Origin: Paracoccus sp. PAMC 22219
GTDB lineage: Bacteria; Pseudomonadota; Alphaproteobacteria; Rhodobacterales; Rhodobacteraceae
Assembly: GCF_000787695.1 (NCBI RefSeq)
Contig: NZ_BBPH01000001.1
Coordinates: forward strand, 81,275-145,274
DNA: 64,000 bases
Reading direction: 5' to 3'
The translations under genes were made by a program, and so were the position numbers. Below the pieces are notes generated by a model that was not told where the DNA came from, made no database searches, and worked only from the letters and a program-made list of their open reading frames with translations. Positions 18,753 through 28,053 of this stretch are shown here, piece by piece; positions within the stretch are counted from its first letter, which is position 1; each line of letters opens with the position of its first letter.

Positions 18753-19535
18753 ATGTCCGACCCCGACAGCCCCTTCCAGCCCATCGACGCCGCCCGCCTG
18801 TCCGACGCGGTCGTGGCCCAGATCGAGGCCCTGATCCTGCAGGGCGTGCTGCGCCCCGGCGAACGCCTGCCGGGCGAACGCGATCTGGCCGACCGCATGG
18901 GCGTCAGCCGCCCGTCCCTGCGCGAGGCGCTGGCCGCGATGCAGGCCGACGGGTTGCTGGTCACCCGACCCGGCGCGGGCGTGTTCGTGGCCGATGTGCT
19001 GGGCAGCGCCTTTTCCCCGGCGCTGGTGCGGCTGATCGCGCGCCATCCGCAGGCCGCCGACGACTATCTGGCGTTTCGGAAGGACTTGGAGGGGCTGGCC
19101 GCCGAACGGGCCGCCCTGGCCGCCGGAGAGACGGACCTGGCCGTTCTGGACCGTATCGTGCAGGCCATGCGTCACGCCCATGCCAGCCCCGATCCGCAGA
19201 TCGAGGCCGCGCTGGACGCCGATTTCCACATGGCCATCGTCGAATCCAGCCACAACCTGATCGCACTGCACCTGATGCGCGCGATGCAGGACCTGCTGCG
19301 CCAAGGGATGCTGTTCAACCGCCCCCGGATCTTTGCCAGCCCGGAGCTGCGCGACCGGCTACTGGACCAGCACATCGCCATCAACGACGCCCTGCAGGCG
19401 CGCGACGGCCCTCGTGCCCGCGCGGTGCTGGAGGATCACCTGGACCTGGTCGCGCGGACCCTGACCGCGCAGCGGCGCGCCGACGATCATGCGGCCGTGG
19501 CGCGACTGCGCCTGCAGAACCGCCGCGCGCCATAG
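18753..19535 (+). CDS. GntR/FadR-family transcriptional regulator (FCD domain)
   Basis: 260 residues. An N-terminal winged helix (RLPGERDLADRMGVSRPSLREAL) is followed by an all-helical FCD ligand-binding domain, in which DADFHMAIVESSHN and DQHIAINDAL supply the metal-binding His and Asp positions. This is the PdhR/LldR/GlcC type, which responds to small carboxylates such as pyruvate, lactate or glycolate. No catabolic operon is adjacent: the neighbours are an OmpA lipoprotein and the convergent ATP synthase genes. The regulon cannot be inferred from the window. A shared hairpin lies between it and atpF. Confidence 0.85.
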   Translation: MSDPDSPFQPIDAARLSDAVVAQIEALILQGVLRPGERLPGERDLADRMGVSRPSLREALAAMQADGLLVTRPGAGVFVADVLGSAFSPALVRLIARHPQAADDYLAFRKDLEGLAAERAALAAGETDLAVLDRIVQAMRHAHASPDPQIEAALDADFHMAIVESSHNLIALHLMRAMQDLLRQGMLFNRPRIFASPELRDRLLDQHIAINDALQARDGPRARAVLEDHLDLVARTLTAQRRADDHAAVARLRLQNRRAP

Positions 19536-19563
19536 AAAAAGGGCCCCCAAAGGGGCCCTTTCG
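19534..19563 (-). terminator. terminator of the ATP synthase F0 operon (shared with the GntR gene)
   Basis: The inverted repeat GGGCCCC...GGGGCCC has a short A/T loop. On the minus strand it is followed by five T, which suits the end of atpF; on the plus strand the T-tract is weaker. It lies 18 bases after the atpF stop. Confidence 0.8.
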
Positions 19564-19581
19564 ATCACTGTCCGTCAAGGA

Positions 19582-20145
19582 TCAGTTCAGGCGACGCGCC
19601 ACGTCTTCGATGGCATCGTCGATCCCGGCCGAACGCTGTCCGGCGCGCACCTGGCCTGCCAGGATCTCTCCGGCGGCGGCGATGGATGCGGCAACGGCAC
19701 GGTCACGGACCGCACGCACCGCGTCGCTCTCGGCGCTGGCGATCTGGTCCTGGGCCGCCTGCAGGCGACGGTCGATGGAGCGGGCCAGATCCTCGCGCGC
19801 CTTGGCGGCTTGGGCTTCGGCCTCGCGCTTGGCATTGGCGACGATCTGGTCGGCCTGCGTCTTGACCTCGCGCGAGCGACGCTCGTAGCTGGCATAGATC
19901 TCCTGCGCTTCCTCGCGCAGGCGACGGGCCTCGTCCAGGTCGTTGCGGATGCCTTCGGCGCGCTTGTCCAGCAGGCCGCCGATCAGGCCCGGGACCTTGA
20001 AGTAGACCAGCACCCCGATGAAGCCCAGAAAGGACAGCAGCACGATGAAGTCGGTGTTGCGCAGCGAGAAGAAACCGTAATCCCCCGATGCGGCCATGGC
20101 GGGTCCGGCGCTGAGCAGGATCAGCGTTGCGATCATGCGGTTCAT
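19582..20145 (-). CDS. atpF: ATP synthase F0 subunit b
   Basis: 187 residues. A leader-like N-terminus and membrane helix ([23 protein letters not shown]) precede a long charged helix (about residues 55-170) that forms the peripheral stalk. Alphaproteobacteria use a b/b' heterodimer, and b' is encoded immediately upstream. The start overlaps the b' stop by four bases. This is the last gene of the operon atpI-atpB-atpE-b'-b; F1 genes are encoded elsewhere, as is usual in this group. Confidence 0.92.
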   Translation of the reverse strand: MNRMIATLILLSAGPAMAASGDYGFFSLRNTDFIVLLSFLGFIGVLVYFKVPGLIGGLLDKRAEGIRNDLDEARRLREEAQEIYASYERRSREVKTQADQIVANAKREAEAQAAKAREDLARSIDRRLQAAQDQIASAESDAVRAVRDRAVAASIAAAGEILAGQVRAGQRSAGIDDAIEDVARRLN

Positions 20146-20777
20146 TGCACGGCCCCTTTCATGCGCCCGTCCAGGGCTGCGGCCACGGTGGCGTCGTCGG
20201 CTTGGCCGCCAAAGGTGCGGACCAGCTCGGCGGTGACATCCTGTGCCACCTCGCGTGCGCTGACATCGGCGGATGCGCGGACGTCGCGGATGCGCGCCTC
20301 GGATTCGGCTGTGCGGGCAGAGATTTCGGCATCGGCCCTGGCGATCGCCTGGTCCAGCTGCGCCTGGATGTCGGCGCGGTTCCGGGCGACGATGGCCTGT
20401 GCCTCGGTGCGGGCATCGGCCAGCGCCTTGTCATAGGCAGCCTCGGCCTCGCGGGCCTTCAGCTTGAATTCTTCGGCGGCCATCAGATCGCCGGTGACGG
20501 CACCCTGACGGTCGGACAGAACGGCCGCGATCCGCGGCAGGGCCACGCGCGACAGGACCAGATACAGGACCACCAGCGTGACGACCAGCCAGAAGATCTG
20601 GTTGCCGAACGTGGCGATATCCAGCTGCGGCAGGCCCGCAGATTCGGCGGCGTGACCGGCTGCATCGACCCCGTGGGTCGCGGCATCCGCGCCGTGGGTC
20701 GCCGCATCGTCGATGACGATCGCGCCCTCAGTGGTTTCGACCGCGGTGGTGGCGGCCTCTTGCAACAGGCTGAACAT
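20142..20777 (-). CDS. atpX: ATP synthase F0 subunit b' with an unusual repeat-containing N-terminus
   Basis: 211 residues. The membrane helix ([17 protein letters not shown]) lies at about residues 59-76, followed by the stalk helix rich in Ala, Arg and Asp. It pairs with b in the peripheral stalk. Residues 25-45 consist of three tandem heptads of the form AATHGAD / AATHGVD / AAGHAAE, each with one histidine, encoded by 21-bp repeats at 20643-20705. Such extensions before the membrane helix are variable among b' subunits and this one is of unknown significance. The gene is 75 bases downstream of atpE. Confidence 0.9.
   Translation of the reverse strand: MFSLLQEAATTAVETTEGAIVIDDAATHGADAATHGVDAAGHAAESAGLPQLDIATFGNQIFWLVVTLVVLYLVLSRVALPRIAAVLSDRQGAVTGDLMAAEEFKLKAREAEAAYDKALADARTEAQAIVARNRADIQAQLDQAIARADAEISARTAESEARIRDVRASADVSAREVAQDVTAELVRTFGGQADDATVAAALDGRMKGAVQ
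20643..20705 (-). repeat. three 21-bp tandem repeats inside the b' subunit gene
   Basis: Three consecutive 21-base units encode heptads with the pattern Ala-Ala-(Thr/Gly)-His-x-x-(Asp/Glu). The first two are nearly identical (differing mainly at one residue); the third has diverged. The block lies before the membrane helix, so copy number could vary without loss of the core protein. Confidence 0.75.
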
Positions 20778-20852
20778 ATCCTACCCCATGGCCTTGGAAC
20801 GAACGAAGGGGCGGGGGACAGGCCCCCACCCCGCCGCAAGGATGGCCGTGGA

Positions 20853-21089
20853 TCAGACCGCGAACATCAGCAGAAGCGCGACGAGGAACGAGAAGATCCC
20901 CAGTGCTTCGGCGAATGCCATGCCGATGAACAGCGTGGCGGTCTGGCCTGCAGCGGCCGACGGGTTGCGCAGGGCGCCGGCCAGGAAGTTGCCGGCAACG
21001 TTGCCCACACCCAGAGCAGCCATGCCCATGCCGAATGCGGTCAGGCCGACGCCGATGTACTGGCCCAGTTCTCCGATATTGCCTTCCAT
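20853..21089 (-). CDS. atpE: ATP synthase F0 subunit c
   Basis: 78 residues forming a two-helix hairpin. The polar loop RNPSAA (about residues 41-46) contacts F1. The proton-binding carboxylate is Glu61 in [10 protein letters not shown]. The sequence, starting [16 protein letters not shown] and ending VALLLMFAV, is of the Paracoccus/Rhodobacter type and is one of the better clues to the host. Rings of this subunit drive rotation during proton flow. Confidence 0.97.
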   Translation of the reverse strand: MEGNIGELGQYIGVGLTAFGMGMAALGVGNVAGNFLAGALRNPSAAAGQTATLFIGMAFAEALGIFSFLVALLLMFAV

Positions 21090-21177
21090 GGTATTTCTCC
21101 TTGCGGTTGGAAGTTGGTCGATCTTGGTGGATGCGGACCCGGAACGGGACCGCGCAGGGGCTGCGAGGACCGTCGCG

Positions 21178-21927
21178 TCAGTGCGACGGGTGCAGCGCGT
21201 CCTTGAGGTAAACGCAGGTCAGGATGGTGAACACATAGGCCTGGACGATGGCGACAAGCACCTCGAAGGCGTACATCCCGATGACTGCGATAATGGCGAT
21301 GGGGGCGACGGCGGCGATGGCCGCGAAGCCTGCGAAGACCTTGATGACGGCGTGGCCGGCGATCATGTTGCCCGCAAGACGAATGGACAGCGACAGCGGA
21401 CGCACGAAGTAGCTGATGACCTCGATCACGGCCAGCACCGGACGCACGGCCAGCGGAGCCGAGCGGACCCAGAACAGGTCCAGGAAGTGCAGGCCGTTCT
21501 TGGCGAAGCCGATGATCGTCACGCCGAAGAACACCGCCAGCGCCAATACGCCGGTTACGGCGATATGCGAGGTCGTGGTGAAGGCCAGCGGCAGCAGGCC
21601 CAGCAGGTTCGCGAAGACCACGAACATGAACAGCGTCAGGATGTAGGGGAAGTACCGCAGGCCATCCTTGCCGGCGATGTCCTCGATCATCTTGTGGACC
21701 AGGCCGTATGCCATCTCGGCGATGGACTGGGCGCGGTTCGGCACGATGGCGCGGCCACGGGTGCCCAGCACCAACAGCGCGATAGATGCCAGCGCGGTCA
21801 GCGCCAGCCACAGCGTCACGTTGGTCGGCGTGTACCACGCCACGGGCCCGTTACCGAACAGCGGCGAGACCACGAACTGGTCCATCGGGTGGAATTCAAG
21901 GCCGCCGCCAGTTGCTTCCGTCGCCAC
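21178..21927 (-). CDS. atpB: ATP synthase F0 subunit a
   Basis: 249 residues with five to six membrane segments. The essential arginine lies in [12 protein letters not shown], and the C-terminal [14 protein letters not shown] helix is conserved. Subunit a forms the two proton half-channels against the c-ring. The gene starts two bases after the atpI stop and is followed by atpE after about 90 bases. Confidence 0.97.
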   Translation of the reverse strand: MATEATGGGLEFHPMDQFVVSPLFGNGPVAWYTPTNVTLWLALTALASIALLVLGTRGRAIVPNRAQSIAEMAYGLVHKMIEDIAGKDGLRYFPYILTLFMFVVFANLLGLLPLAFTTTSHIAVTGVLALAVFFGVTIIGFAKNGLHFLDLFWVRSAPLAVRPVLAVIEVISYFVRPLSLSIRLAGNMIAGHAVIKVFAGFAAIAAVAPIAIIAVIGMYAFEVLVAIVQAYVFTILTCVYLKDALHPSH

Positions 21928-21929
21928 GA

Positions 21930-22276
21930 TCAGTCCCTTTCGTCACGTTCCGACGGATCGCCGGATTTCCTGTCAAGCTCGGACGCGGTGCGCATCATAG
22001 ATTTGACGCCAGCCGCAAGGCCGAGGAAGATGAACAGAACCATCAGGAAGGGCTTTGTGCCCATCAGATAGTCCAGTCCGTAACCGACCACGAAACCCAG
22101 CCCAAGGCCGGTCACAAGCTCGATCACCATGCGCCAGGCGAGATTCGCCTGTTCGTACTTTCCCATCGGGCCGGGGCCTTCGGGTTTTGGCGTCAGGGCT
22201 GCCAGCTTGGCCTCCAGCGCGCGCAGCCGGTCGCATCCGCCGCCCTGTCCGCATCGCCCTGGGGTTTTTCGGCCAT
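21930..22276 (-). CDS. atpI: ATP synthase accessory protein AtpI, with a one-base deletion near the start
   Basis: About 115 residues when reconstructed. Two membrane helices ([21 protein letters not shown] and [15 protein letters not shown]) are intact. As sequenced, an open frame begins at 22283 with an atypical MTDGRKTPG leader. In another frame ATG at 22276 gives [16 protein letters not shown], the usual hydrophilic start of alphaproteobacterial AtpI. Adding one C at 22229-22230 joins it to [14 protein letters not shown]. AtpI helps assemble the c-ring and may carry Mg2+. It is the first gene of the F0 operon; about 190 bases separate it from the divergent ArsR gene and must hold the operon promoter. 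Confidence 0.8.
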
Positions 22277-22465
22277 CTGTCACGCCCCCGACGTCGTTGG
22301 CCGCTGTCTAGGGGCAGACGCCCCCCAAGTCAAGCAACTGGCCCCTGCCCGCAACGCGTTGATCCACATGACATTTTCTGTACGACGGCGATCTTGCATT
22401 CCCGGCGCCGCCGCGCCATCATTCAACCGCCCGGTTGACCATCGCCCCCCGCAGAAAGCCCCGCC

Positions 22466-22822
22466 ATGACCCCGCCCACCCCGCCGGACCGGCTGGACCT
22501 GATCTTTGCGGCCCTGTCGGACCCGACGCGGCGTCGGGTGTTGTCGATGCTGCTGGAGGATGACATGGCGGTCAGCGACGTCGCCGATCCGTTCCAGGTC
22601 AGCCTTGCCGCCATCTCCAAGCATCTGGCGGTGCTTGCAGCCGCCGGCCTGATCCGGCAGGAGAGGCGCGGCCGGATCACCTGGTGCAAGCTTGACCCGG
22701 ACGGGATGCGGACGGCCTCGGTCTGGATGCAGGGGTTCGGGCAGTTCGACCCGGTGGACCTGGACGATTTCGAACGCTTTCTGGATGTACAGCTGAGGGA
22801 TGACGATGACCAAGACGCCTGA
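22466..22822 (+). CDS. ArsR-family transcriptional regulator
   Basis: 118 residues with a winged helix: LSDPTRRRVLSMLLEDDMAVSDV, then the recognition helix VSLAAISKHLAVLAAAGLI and the wing QERRGRITWCKL. No CxC or other obvious metal-binding cysteine pair is present at the alpha-3 position, so it is probably not a metal sensor. It overlaps the pseudouridine kinase start region and is on the same strand, so it most likely controls psuK-psuG and may respond to a nucleoside or phosphate ester. The acidic tail (LRDDDDQDA) is unremarkable. Confidence 0.85.
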   Translation: MTPPTPPDRLDLIFAALSDPTRRRVLSMLLEDDMAVSDVADPFQVSLAAISKHLAVLAAAGLIRQERRGRITWCKLDPDGMRTASVWMQGFGQFDPVDLDDFERFLDVQLRDDDDQDA

Positions 22823-23684
22823 CGTGCTGTGCATCGGCGCGATGCTGTGGGACGTGATCGGCCGCGCGCCGCGCCGCATGGCGCCGGGCGCCGACGTGCC
22901 GGGCCGCATCCGCCACCTGCCGGGGGGCGTGGCGCTGAACGTGGCGGTCGCGCTGGCGCGGTGGGGCATGACGCCGTCGGTCCTGTCCGCCGTGGGCCGC
23001 GATTCCGAGGGCGAGGGCCTGATCGCCGAGGCGCAGCGCCTTGGCGTGATGACCGAGCACCTGACGCGCGACGCGGGCCTGCCCACCGACTGCTATATGG
23101 CGATCGAGGACAGCGAGGGGCTGATCGCCGCCGTGGCCGACGCACTCAGCCTGGAGCTGGCCGGCGCCGCGATCCTGGCGCCGCTGGACGCCCTGCCCGC
23201 CTGGACCGGCCCGGTCGTCCTGGACGGGAACCTGACCGAGGAGCTGCTGGCCGCCATCGCCCGCGACCCGCGCCTGATGCGCGCCGACCTGCGCGTGGTG
23301 CCCGCCAGCCCCGGCAAGGCCGAACGCCTTGAGCCGCTGATCGCCGCGCGGCGCGGCTGTTTTTATCTGAACCGGCTTGAGGCCGAGATCCTGGCCGGAC
23401 GCGCCTGCGCCAACGCGGCCTTGGCCGCCGAGGCCGTCGTTGCGCGCGGCGCGGCCCGCGTTCTGGTCACCGACGGCCCGAACCCCGCGGCCGAGGCGAT
23501 CGCCGGCGGCCCCACCCTGACCCATCAGCCCCCCACCGTCACCGTGGAACGCGTGACCGGGGCGGGCGACTGCTTTCTGGCGGCCCACCTAGCCGCCGAA
23601 CTCAAGGAAATGCCGCGCGACGCGGCGCTGCGGCAGGCCGTCAGGGCCTCGGCCGCGCATGTCTCCGGAAAGGACGTCCCGTGA
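22806..23684 (+). CDS. psuK: pseudouridine kinase (PfkB family)
   Basis: About 292 residues. PfkB features: CIGAMLWDVIG at the N-terminus, PGGVALNVAVALARWG for sugar binding, and the catalytic VTGAGDCFLAAHL with the aspartate base. The partner gene psuG follows with a GTGA overlap. Together they convert pseudouridine to 5'-phosphate and then to uracil and ribose-5-phosphate. Two ATGs are possible, at 22800 and 22806; the GAGGG just before 22800 is better spaced for 22806. The 5' end overlaps the ArsR gene, showing coupling. Confidence 0.85.
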   Translation: MTKTPDVLCIGAMLWDVIGRAPRRMAPGADVPGRIRHLPGGVALNVAVALARWGMTPSVLSAVGRDSEGEGLIAEAQRLGVMTEHLTRDAGLPTDCYMAIEDSEGLIAAVADALSLELAGAAILAPLDALPAWTGPVVLDGNLTEELLAAIARDPRLMRADLRVVPASPGKAERLEPLIAARRGCFYLNRLEAEILAGRACANAALAAEAVVARGAARVLVTDGPNPAAEAIAGGPTLTHQPPTVTVERVTGAGDCFLAAHLAAELKEMPRDAALRQAVRASAAHVSGKDVP

Positions 23685-24597
23685 CCCATACTGCCCCCCT
23701 CACCTTCGCCCCCGAGGTTCGCGACGCGCTGGATCGCGGCCTGCCCGTGGTGGCGCTGGAATCGACCATCATCACCCACGGCATGCCCTGGCCCCAGAAC
23801 CTGGAGATGGCCGAGAAGGTCGAGGCCACCATCCGCGAGGGCGGCGCGGTCCCCGCGACCATCGCCGTCATGGGCGGCCAGATCCATATCGGCCTGACGC
23901 CCGAGGCGCTGCGCGCCCTGGCCCAGACCCCGCCCGCCGAGGCCATGAAGCTGAGCCGCGCCGATCTGGCGGTCTGCATCGCGAACGGTCGCACCGGCGC
24001 CACCACGGTGGCGGCCACGATGATCTGCGCGCAGCTGGCGGGCATCAAGGTGTTCGCCACCGGCGGCATCGGCGGCGTCCATCGCGGGGCCGAGGACAGT
24101 TTCGACATCTCGGCCGACCTGCAGGAGCTGGCGCAGACCGCCGTGACGGTCGTGGCCGCAGGTGCCAAGGCGATCCTGGACCTGCCCAAGACCTGGGAGG
24201 TGCTGGAGACCCTGGGCGTGCCGGTCATCGCCTATGGCCAGGACGAGCTGCCGGCCTTCTGGTCGCGCGCCTCGGGCATCAAGGCGCCGCTGCGCATGAA
24301 CACGCCCCAAGAGATCGCCGCCGCCGCCGCCATGCGCGCGGCCCTGGGCCTGAAGGGCGGCCAGCTGGTCGCGAACCCGATCCCGGAGGCGCCGAGATCC
24401 CGCAGGACCAGATCATGCCCGTGATCGAACAGGCCCTGTCCGAGGCCGCGACCCAAGGCATCGCCGCAAAGGCGGTGACGCCCTTCCTGCTGGGCCGCAT
24501 CTTCGAGCTGACCGAGGGACGGTCGCTGGACAGCAACATCGAACTGGTTCTGAACAACGCCCGCCTGGCCGCGCGGATCGCCGCCGCGATGGCCTAG
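23681..24597 (+). CDS. psuG: pseudouridine-5'-phosphate glycosidase, with a one-base deletion near the 3' end
   Basis: The reconstructed protein has 305 residues, the family length. VVALESTIITHGMPWPQNL at the N-terminus and FATGGIGGVHRGAE are diagnostic for PsuG; the lysine in MKLSRADL and the Glu of ALEST belong to the active site. The frame breaks after NPIPE: adding one G at 24388-24389 gives NPIPEGAEIPQDQIM and continues to LEFT-to-right end LAARIAAAMA. The enzyme cleaves the C-glycosidic bond of pseudouridine 5'-phosphate. The start is GTG overlapping the psuK TGA. The 3' end overlaps the convergent patatin gene by four bases (CTAG). Confidence 0.85.
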
Positions 24598-25676
24598 GGG
24601 ACGCGCTGCGACGGGAACAGGGCCGCCAGATCAAAGCTGTCGGCCTTGTTCAGCTTGTCCGCGTGATCGGCCAGGAAACTGTCCGCGGCCGATTGCCCGG
24701 CCTCTTTCATCGCGGCCAGAAGGCCGGGGCGCGGCATCATCTTGGAGCGCGCCGACAGGTCGGTCATCAGCTTGTCGTCGTCGATCAGGTGGATCAGCAC
24801 GTTCTTCATCGCGTCCGGGTCCATCTTGCCCTGCGCGAACAGGCGCTTGACGAAATTGATCGCGCGCAGCTGGTTCATCAGGCTGCTGTTGAAGCTGACC
24901 TCGTTCACGCGGTCCGATATCTCGACGGGGGTGCGGGGCAGCACCTCGCGCATCAGCGGGTTGATCGCCACGATCAGGATGTCGCGCGGCAGGCTGGGGC
25001 GGTACAGCGGGAACAGCGCCGGGTTGCCCGCATAGCCGCCGTCCCAATAGGCCTCGATCCGGCCCGTGTCCGGGTCGTGGATCTCGACCGCACGGAACAG
25101 CGTCGGCAGGCAGGCCGAAGCCATCACCGCATCCGCCGTCGCCTGCCCTCCGGTGAACACCTTGATGCGGCCCGTGCGCACGTTCGTCGCCGCGACATAC
25201 AGGTCGGGCCCGCGATCAACGGTGAAATCGGCCCAAGGCAGATCGCGCAGCAGCGATTCCAGCGGGTTGACGTAGAACGGCCCGTAATCATAGGGGCTGA
25301 ACAGCCGCGTCAGGTTGTCCATCCAGGCGGCGGGCGACACCATCTCGGTCCAGCGCTGCATGCCGCGGGACATGGGCATCACCGATTGCGTCCAGCGCAC
25401 CACGCGGTTGTCGCTTTTCGATCCGACCTGCGACCACAGCGCATCCAGGTTCTTGCGCGCGGCGCGCCGCCCCGCCAGACCCTTGCCGGCCGCCAACCCC
25501 GCCTTGAGCGCCGCCCCGTTCAGCGCCCCGGCCGATGTCCCACTGATCGCCGAAAATTCCAGCCATTCCTCGTCCAGCAGCCGGTCAAGAACGCCCCAGG
25601 TAAAGGCGCCATGCGCGCCGCCGCCCTGCAGGGCCAGGTTGATGCGTTTGGTCTCCAAGGCGCGCGTCCTTTCCAT
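24594..25676 (-). CDS. patatin-like phospholipase
   Basis: 360 residues. The oxyanion motif LQGGGAHGAF, the nucleophile elbow GTSAG and the catalytic aspartate in WDGGYAGN together make a complete Ser-Asp dyad hydrolase of the patatin family. There is no signal peptide, so it probably acts in the cytoplasm or at the inner membrane on phospholipids or, as for some relatives, on polyhydroxyalkanoate-like esters. The substrate cannot be fixed from sequence. The start ATG at 25676 gives MERTRALETKRINLAL; the conserved domain begins about residue 10. It is 69 bases downstream of the aldo/keto reductase and may share its transcript. Confidence 0.88.
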   Translation of the reverse strand: MERTRALETKRINLALQGGGAHGAFTWGVLDRLLDEEWLEFSAISGTSAGALNGAALKAGLAAGKGLAGRRAARKNLDALWSQVGSKSDNRVVRWTQSVMPMSRGMQRWTEMVSPAAWMDNLTRLFSPYDYGPFYVNPLESLLRDLPWADFTVDRGPDLYVAATNVRTGRIKVFTGGQATADAVMASACLPTLFRAVEIHDPDTGRIEAYWDGGYAGNPALFPLYRPSLPRDILIVAINPLMREVLPRTPVEISDRVNEVSFNSSLMNQLRAINFVKRLFAQGKMDPDAMKNVLIHLIDDDKLMTDLSARSKMMPRPGLLAAMKEAGQSAADSFLADHADKLNKADSFDLAALFPSQRVP

Positions 25677-25745
25677 GATGCAGTCGCAGCATCATACAAA
25701 GGTCCGAAATCGTGGCAAGTTCCGCGCCGATGCTGCACTGCGGCA

Positions 25746-26732
25746 TCAGGCCCAGGTTTCGGGCCCCTGCGCCATGGCGGCACCATAGCGCGCGCCATGC
25801 GCCCATCCGGCGGGCAGCAGCGCATCAATCTGGGCCAACTGATCGCCGGTCAGGGACAGGCCCGCGCCGCGCTCAATCTGGCGCCAGTGGTCCACGCTGC
25901 GCGATCCCGGCAGCGCGATGACATGTGGCGCGCGGGACAGCACCCAGGCAATCGCCATGGCCGCAGGGCTTTCGCCCTGATCGCGCGCCCAGTCCGCGAA
26001 TGCCTGCAACCGCGGCAGGTTGCGCGCCCAGTTGTCCGGGTGAAACCGCGGCATGCCCGCGCGCAGATCGCCCGGCGCAAAGCCTGCCGGGTCGGGCGGC
26101 ACATCGCCAAACACCCCCCGCCCGACCGGAGAGAACGCCACCAGCGCCGCCCCGTGGCGCGCGCAGGCATCGACCATGCCCAGCTCGACCTGACGCGACC
26201 ACAGCGAATATTCCGACTGCACGGCGGCCACCGGACCGATGGCACAGGCGCGGTCCAGCGTGGATGGCGCCACTTCGGACAGGCCGATGGCGCCGATCTT
26301 GCCCTCCGCCTGCAGGCGCATCAGCGCTCCCATCGCCTCCTCTACGGGACGACCTGCCTGGCGGCGGTGCAGATAGTACAGGTCGATCCGCTCGACCCCC
26401 ATGCGGCGCAGCGACCGGTCCAGCGCGGCGCGCAGATAGGCGGGCGAATTGTCAAAGGGGTGGTCCGGGTCGCGGGTGATGCCCGCCTTGCTGGCGATGG
26501 TCACGCGACCCCTGTGGCGCGCCAGAACCGGGGCCAGCATCTCCTCGGCCCCGCCCGCGCCATAGACGTCGGACGTGTCGATATGATCGATCCCCATCTC
26601 GACGCAGGCGTCGATCACGCGCTGGCTGTCGGCCGCATCCGCCGCGCCATAGGTGCCCTGAAAGTTCATCGTCCCCAGGGCCACGGACCCCACCAGGGGA
26701 CCGCCCTGCCCCAACTGGCGACGCGGGATCAC
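25746..26732 (-). CDS. aldo/keto reductase
   Basis: 328 residues, a TIM-barrel reductase. [13 protein letters not shown] at the N-terminus, [15 protein letters not shown] with the catalytic aspartate and tyrosine, TIASKAGI with the lysine, and IDLYYLHRR form the AKR active-site set. The C-terminal [10 protein letters not shown] binds the NADPH phosphate. The substrate is unknown; the closest pattern is the YajO/Tas-like group. The ATG overlaps the prfB stop by four bases, an operon link to translation termination that probably has no functional meaning. Confidence 0.9.
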   Translation of the reverse strand: MIPRRQLGQGGPLVGSVALGTMNFQGTYGAADAADSQRVIDACVEMGIDHIDTSDVYGAGGAEEMLAPVLARHRGRVTIASKAGITRDPDHPFDNSPAYLRAALDRSLRRMGVERIDLYYLHRRQAGRPVEEAMGALMRLQAEGKIGAIGLSEVAPSTLDRACAIGPVAAVQSEYSLWSRQVELGMVDACARHGAALVAFSPVGRGVFGDVPPDPAGFAPGDLRAGMPRFHPDNWARNLPRLQAFADWARDQGESPAAMAIAWVLSRAPHVIALPGSRSVDHWRQIERGAGLSLTGDQLAQIDALLPAGWAHGARYGAAMAQGPETWA

Positions 26733-27853
26733 TCGGCGTTGGCCTCGGCGCGGCTTTTTCCGGCGACGTCCAGCGCCAGCGTCGCGGCCATGAAGCGGTC
26801 CAGATCGCCGTCCAGCACGCCTTGGGTGTCGCTGGTCTCCTCGCTGGTGCGTAGATCCTTGACCATCTGATAGGGGTGCAGGACATAGCTGCGGATCTGG
26901 TTGCCCCAGCCCGCATCGCCCTTGGCGGCGTGCTGGGCGTTCACCTCCGCGTTGCGGCGGTCCAGCTCCATCTGGTACAGGCGCGCCTTCAGCGCGGCCA
27001 TGGCGTTGGCGCGGTTCTGGTGCTGGGACTTTTCCGACGACGTGACGACGATGTTGGTCGGCAGGTGGGTGATCCGCACGGCCGAATCCGTGGTGTTGAC
27101 GTGCTGCCCGCCCGCGCCCGACGACCGATAGGTGTCGATGCGGATGTCGCGGTCTGGGATGTCGATCTCGATGTTGTCGTCGACCACCGGATAGACCCAG
27201 ACGCTGCTGAACGACGTGTGCCGCCGCGCAGCGCTGTCATAGGGGCTGATGCGGACCAGCCGGTGCACGCCCGATTCCGATTTCAGCCAGCCATAGGCGT
27301 TGTGCCCGGTGATCTTGTATCCCGCGCTGCGGATGCCGGTCTCCTCGCCCTGCGTCTCTGACAGCAGCTCGACCTCGTATCCCTTCTTCTCGGCCCAACG
27401 CACGTACATGCGCGCCAGCATCGACGCCCAGTCGCAGCTTTCGGTGCCGCCCGCGCCCGCGTTGATCTCCAGGAAGGTGTCGTTCGCGTCGGCCTCACCG
27501 TTCAGCAGGGCCTCCAGCTCCTTCTGGGCGGCCATCTTGGCCAGCGCCTTGAGGTTGCCCTCGGCCTCGGTCACCAGCTCGGCGTCGCCCTCCTCCTCGG
27601 CCAGCTCGACCATCTCGGCATTGGCCGACAGGTCGCCCTCGATCCGGCGATAGGTCTCGATGGCGTCCGACAGGGACTGACGCTCGCGCATCAGCTTCTG
27701 CGCGCGGGCGGGGTCAGACCACAGGTCGCCATCCTCGATCATGGCGTTCATCTCTTCCAGGCGATGCGGCGCGGTGGTCCAGTCCAGGCGCTGGCCCAGC
27801 AGGGTCAGGGAACGGCGGATGGCCTCGATGTTGGACTGCGTCTCGGCGCGCAT
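26729..27853 (-). CDS. prfB: peptide chain release factor 2
   Basis: 374 residues from [16 protein letters not shown]. The catalytic loop [16 protein letters not shown] carries the GGQ motif. The codon-recognition loop is [15 protein letters not shown], an SPY variant of the SPF tripeptide that, as I recall, is usual in Alphaproteobacteria. It releases peptides at UGA and UAA. The reading frame is continuous at the N-terminus: the in-frame UGA that autoregulates RF2 by +1 frameshifting in many bacteria is absent. The open frame extends to 27916, but family similarity begins at 27853. Confidence 0.96.
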   Translation of the reverse strand: MRAETQSNIEAIRRSLTLLGQRLDWTTAPHRLEEMNAMIEDGDLWSDPARAQKLMRERQSLSDAIETYRRIEGDLSANAEMVELAEEEGDAELVTEAEGNLKALAKMAAQKELEALLNGEADANDTFLEINAGAGGTESCDWASMLARMYVRWAEKKGYEVELLSETQGEETGIRSAGYKITGHNAYGWLKSESGVHRLVRISPYDSAARRHTSFSSVWVYPVVDDNIEIDIPDRDIRIDTYRSSGAGGQHVNTTDSAVRITHLPTNIVVTSSEKSQHQNRANAMAALKARLYQMELDRRNAEVNAQHAAKGDAGWGNQIRSYVLHPYQMVKDLRTSEETSDTQGVLDGDLDRFMAATLALDVAGKSRAEANAE

Positions 27854-27993
27854 GGGCGGATTCCTTCGGTCAGGCGTCAGGTCCGGGGTGATACCGCGAA
27901 GGCCGACCTTGGGCAAGACCGGCGCAACGGCGCGACACGACCCCCGCGCGATGCGCGCAACGGTTTAGGACGCCCCATCGTCACAGCGGAGGG

Positions 27994-28038
27994 CGGGGGG
28001 TGCGGGGGGCAGCAGGCCCCCCGCCGTCGCGGGACGCA
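27994..28038 (+). repeat. stop-proximal GC hairpin repeat, copy C
   Basis: Layout CGGGGGGTGCGGGGGG, a short loop, GGCCCCCCG, then the terminal box CCGTCGCGGGACGCA. On the minus strand the box comes first and lies 15 bases after the PBP1A stop. It shares the 12-base box GTCGCGGGACGC with copies A and B. Confidence 0.75.
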
Positions 28039-28053
28039 ACGAACCGTCCGGCC

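Noticed and set aside
24663..26870. A 735-codon open frame opposite the patatin and aldo/keto reductase genes
   Set aside because: It crosses two well-supported genes and has shadow composition.
27780..27853. Programmed +1 frameshift in prfB
   Set aside because: The frame is open from the start through the N-terminal domain; no in-frame TGA is present near codon 25.
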